Assembly (NCBI RefSeq): GCF_000732725.1
Contig: NZ_JPNB01000002.1
Span: forward strand, 1,302,001-1,366,000
Direction: 5' to 3'
Source: Kineothrix alysoides
Lineage (GTDB): Bacteria > Bacillota > Clostridia > Lachnospirales > Lachnospiraceae
DNA length: 64,000 nucleotides
The notes under the pieces are model-generated. The model was not told the DNA's origin. It did no database searches and was given only the letters and a program-made list of their open reading frames with translations. Positions 61,708 through 64,000 of the stretch are shown one piece after another. The position numbers were made by a program, and so were the translations under genes. Position 1 is the stretch's first letter. Each line of letters starts with the position of its first letter.

Positions 61708-62460
61708 TTAACTTCTATTCTTTTCATGAATGGAAACTGCTGTTACTGAAAAAACTATCAATAATATGGTTGTTATAAGATTTCCGGATAAAGTATCGGG
61801 AATATTGAATGTAACTGAGCCCGCGTTGATTAGGCAATGAAAAAGAATACATAAAAATACGTTGTCCGATATTTTGCGGATTGCTCCGAGAGCAAATGCC
61901 AATCCTATGACACAAATCGCAAATAACCAAAAATTCGATCTGTTTTGGACTGTACCCGGAATGAAGAAAAGAGGGAGGTGCCATACCGACCAAATCACCG
62001 CAACGATGGAGGAGGACAGAATATAGCCGTATTTCTTATCCAATTCGGGCTGTAAGATATATCTCCAACCGGCTTCTTCCATTCCGCCGCCAAATAACAT
62101 AAGCGGAGGTAAAATTATGAGCAGATAGAGAGGGTTCATTCCTTCCGTCCCGTTTATGATAATTTGAGGTATTAAGTACACCGCGTTCAATATGATAACA
62201 AGCAAGTAAAAGCGTATAGGGCTTTTGAAAGTAAAAACATTTTTTATCCATTCTTTGAAGCCTGTAATCTCATTGCTTTTCTTGAGCGTTATATATGACG
62301 CGATTGTGGGCGAGAAGCCGCCGAGCAAATACGGAATATACATCCAATAATTATTTTCAATCGTAATTCCGAACTGCCCGAGAAGAATACATATCCCCCA
62401 TAAGATCAGTGCTATACCAAAGGTCAGAGCGGTAAATTGTGTTATAATTTTTCTATTCAT
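61708..62460 (-). CDS. CPBP-family intramembrane metalloprotease
   Basis: 250 residues, about eight membrane segments. The CPBP/Abi catalytic motif EEAGWR appears in GGGMEEAGWRYILQPEL, with the second motif WSVWHLPLFF and a third near LFHCLINAGS. These Glu/His membrane proteases are related to eukaryotic Rce1; in Firmicutes they are linked to peptide maturation or self-immunity. It is encoded 18 bases downstream of a MarR-type regulator in the same direction and probably controlled by it. No bacteriocin gene is adjacent. Confidence 0.88.
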   Translation of the reverse strand: MNRKIITQFTALTFGIALILWGICILLGQFGITIENNYWMYIPYLLGGFSPTIASYITLKKSNEITGFKEWIKNVFTFKSPIRFYLLVIILNAVYLIPQIIINGTEGMNPLYLLIILPPLMLFGGGMEEAGWRYILQPELDKKYGYILSSSIVAVIWSVWHLPLFFIPGTVQNRSNFWLFAICVIGLAFALGAIRKISDNVFLCILFHCLINAGSVTFNIPDTLSGNLITTILLIVFSVTAVSIHEKNRS

Positions 62461-62478
62461 AATAAAATAACTTCCTCC

Positions 62479-62961
62479 TTAATTCATGTCAAAGTTGGCT
62501 GTTTCTTCAAATCCGTCCTGTGTTTCGCCGTCAAAGCAATAGAGCTTTTTAAGCATACCCCAAAAACTTTCAAGCTCAGATTCAGTAAATCCTTTAAATA
62601 TTTCTGCGAAAAAATTCATACCCCGCATATAACATTCAATAAAATCATTTTTTCTTTCTTCGCTTATTTCAATGTTGTAAGCGCGTTTATCCGTTTCAGA
62701 CGGAATAATTTTAACAAATCCTTTCTTCTCCATAGCGTCTACAAGCTGTTTAACATTCTGCTTTGTAGTTCCCATTTTCTTTGCAATGCTGTTTAATGAC
62801 GCTTCCCCTTTCGGCAAATGAATAATTGCAATCAACGCCATTAACTGTCGCGAAGTCAGAGATTCCAACGCTTTATCGCCTTTGACCTGTAGCTTATTTG
62901 AAACTGAAAATAAGGTCGCATAAGTCTGTTGCCAAAGGAACATCTCGCGGGTATATTCCAT
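62479..62961 (-). CDS. MarR-family transcriptional regulator
   Basis: 160 residues from ATG 62961, behind GAGGAGGTG on the minus strand. The winged helix-turn-helix is at about 40-105: LTSRQLMALIAIIHLP, then SLNSIAKKMGTTKQNVKQLVDAMEKKGFV, ending in the wing with ETDKRAYNIEIS. It is first in a two-gene operon with the CPBP protease. A palindrome in its own leader (62985-62998) is the probable autoregulatory site. Effector unknown. Confidence 0.9.
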   Translation of the reverse strand: MEYTREMFLWQQTYATLFSVSNKLQVKGDKALESLTSRQLMALIAIIHLPKGEASLNSIAKKMGTTKQNVKQLVDAMEKKGFVKIIPSETDKRAYNIEISEERKNDFIECYMRGMNFFAEIFKGFTESELESFWGMLKKLYCFDGETQDGFEETANFDMN

Positions 62962-62984
62962 CAATAACACCTCCTCTATAATTA

Positions 62985-63033
62985 GACAACATATTGTCAA
63001 ATAAGATTATAACACAAATAATAAATTTGTAAA
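62985..63033 (-). promoter_or_regulatory. Promoter and MarR operator of the MarR-CPBP operon
   Basis: On the minus strand: -35 TTTACA (63028-63033), a 16-base spacer, -10 TATAAT (63006-63011), then palindrome GACAACATATTGTC (62985-62998) at the transcription start. A related AGACAATATATT overlaps the -35. Repressor occupancy would block transcription. Confidence 0.7.
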
Positions 63034-63264
63034 TATATTGTCTAAATATTTTCGTTTTTATTTTATGCAGCTTTATTAACTCGAGCAAGTCGTGGTGATG
63101 AGCCAAGATTCCAGAGGAAGATATCAAATCGAAGCGAAATGCAAAGACGCCCCTTTTTTGTATGAAGTTCGATTTCCATCTTCGTTTTTATACGCCTATT
63201 TATAAAGAGTAGTATTTTTTCCTTTTTCGTTCAGCAGAATTCTGAGCGGGAAACCGATAAGTAA

Positions 63265-63313
63265 AAAGCTGAAAACTCACATAAAAATGATATTTTTGCG
63301 AGTTTTCAGCTTT
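63265..63313. terminator. Hairpin in the intergenic region
   Basis: AAAGCTGAAAACTC (63265-63278) / GAGTTTTCAGCTTT (63300-63313), perfect pairing with a 21-base loop, followed by CTTTG. No gene is seen in 63001-63624 apart from the promoter region, this hairpin and the dispersed repeat. Confidence 0.6.
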
Positions 63314-63328
63314 CTTTGTAAAAGAAAA

Positions 63329-63444
63329 GTAATAGGAAAGTATGCCTATTACAGAGGGGATTAATGCGCAGCTATACGCGCGGAATAAAAGCTGTGCTGT
63401 CGGAGAGTTTGGCCGCGGGAGCGCGCGCAGCCCACTTTTATTCT
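63329..63444. repeat. Dispersed intergenic repeat, copy 3
   Basis: GTAATAGG / CCTATTAC hairpin (63329-63352), then ATGCGCAGCTATACGCGCGGAA, AAAAGCTGTGCTG, and the end GCAGCCCACTTTTATTCT. It parallels copy 1 (2714-2842) along its whole length with scattered differences. Confidence 0.75.
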
Positions 63445-63624
63445 ACTTATTTGATGCCCTAAAATTGGAAATGATATTCGAATGGTGCAGCATTCTGTGC
63501 AGGAATGCGTAAGTGCTCTGTCTTGTCGTATCTGTAATCCGCGTCCCCATTTCTCAGACTAAATATAAAAGCCGAATTATATTATTAATATCTTAATCCT
63601 ATTTTGGCAATTCCCCATAAGTTT

Positions 63625-64000
63625 CTACAATTTATTATCCAAAAAATTATCAAATGCTTTTAACATTTTTATAAGAATTTCTGTATCCTTTGGAGATAAT
63701 TGTTCCATATAAGTTGAAAGTAGGGTATATTCCTCCTTATGATGATTATCGTGCTCTTTAAAGTGTAATTGTCCCAATGGAGATAAATGTAAGACAACCT
63801 CATTTTCTGTCTCCGGGGAAAGTTTCTTGATGACTAATTGTTTCTCACACAATTTAGTAACCATTTGTGAAACGGCACCCTTAGTTATCCCTTGTAACTT
63901 TGCTAATTTTGTAATATTAATATTATTGTTTCTGCCAATGAGATCAATGGTATGCACTTCGTGAACAGTGAGTGAAATACCGGAAGTAAAATGCATAGAC
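63625..64000 (-). CDS. MarR-family transcriptional regulator (N-terminus outside window)
   Basis: At least 123 residues, cut by the window edge. The visible part begins inside the usual first helices (SGISLTVHEVHTIDLIG). It contains the winged helix-turn-helix ITKLAKLQGITKGAVSQMVTKLCEKQLV, a wing with SPETENEVVLHLSPLG, and the C-terminal dimer helix. An ATG at 63996 exists, but about 25-30 residues expected at the N-terminus would be missing, so the true start is probably beyond 64000. It differs from the MarR at 62479. Confidence 0.85.
   Translation of the reverse strand, partial: SMHFTSGISLTVHEVHTIDLIGRNNNINITKLAKLQGITKGAVSQMVTKLCEKQLVIKKLSPETENEVVLHLSPLGQLHFKEHDNHHKEEYTLLSTYMEQLSPKDTEILIKMLKAFDNFLDNKL

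Overview
The window looks like a chromosomal segment of a motile, plant-glycan-degrading member of the Clostridia, most likely Lachnospiraceae. The basis is low-to-middling GC, strong GGAGG ribosome sites, lipoprotein solute-binding proteins with Ala/Glu-rich linkers, YesM/AraC-type sensor pairs, chemoreceptors, desulfoferrodoxin and CarD. This is a judgement from protein style; no rRNA is present to settle it.

Region 1 (1-9.0 kb) is a monosaccharide uptake and sensing operon: a YesM-type histidine kinase, a duplicated ABC ATPase whose nucleotide sites are degenerate, a working RbsA/XylG-type ATPase, a permease, a lipoprotein binding protein, a chemoreceptor and a D-lyxose-isomerase-like enzyme. 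Region 2 (9.0-16 kb) holds a decayed metallo-beta-lactamase-fold gene, a TraX-like membrane protein, a zinc-ribbon membrane protein, an Agr-like LytTR/GHKL two-component system on the minus strand, and three AT-rich genes: a secreted protein, a 346-residue protein of unknown function and a 53-residue peptide. Two of these three genes have matching activator-type promoters.

Region 3 (16-27 kb) is an accessory island. A 1626-residue Rhs/YD-repeat protein with an AT-rich C-terminal toxin module is followed by a candidate immunity gene. Then come a complete IS110-family element with a structured 5' leader (candidate bridge RNA), an orphan Rhs C-terminal module with its own candidate immunity gene, and a chemoreceptor lacking its N-terminus. 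A long repeat (copies at 21.5 and 24.65 kb) follows each immunity gene. It carries hairpins whose stems differ in sequence but keep pairing.

Region 4 (27-44 kb) is a LacI-controlled utilisation locus for arabinose- and galactose-containing glycans: GH2, LacI regulator, two permeases and a binding protein of CUT1 type without an ATPase, GH35, MATE transporter, double GH43-like protein, GH51 and GH127. None of the enzymes has a signal peptide, so imported oligosaccharides are probably trimmed in the cytoplasm. Three near-identical LacI-type operators sit at its two promoters.

Region 5 (44-46.3 kb) has two papain-fold (C39-like) proteins around a desulfoferrodoxin. Region 6 (46.5-58.2 kb) is a second sugar-sensing module: membrane-anchored binding protein, YesM kinase, AraC-type response regulator, lipoprotein binding protein, then a ChvE/GguA/GguB-type transporter and a chemoreceptor. 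Region 7 (58.4-64 kb) holds an ANT(6)-like/GNAT fusion, a lipoprotein, a hairpin array, tRNA-Phe, CarD, tRNA-Gly, a CPBP protease with a MarR regulator, and a second MarR gene that runs off the end. No CRISPR array, rRNA or prophage was seen.
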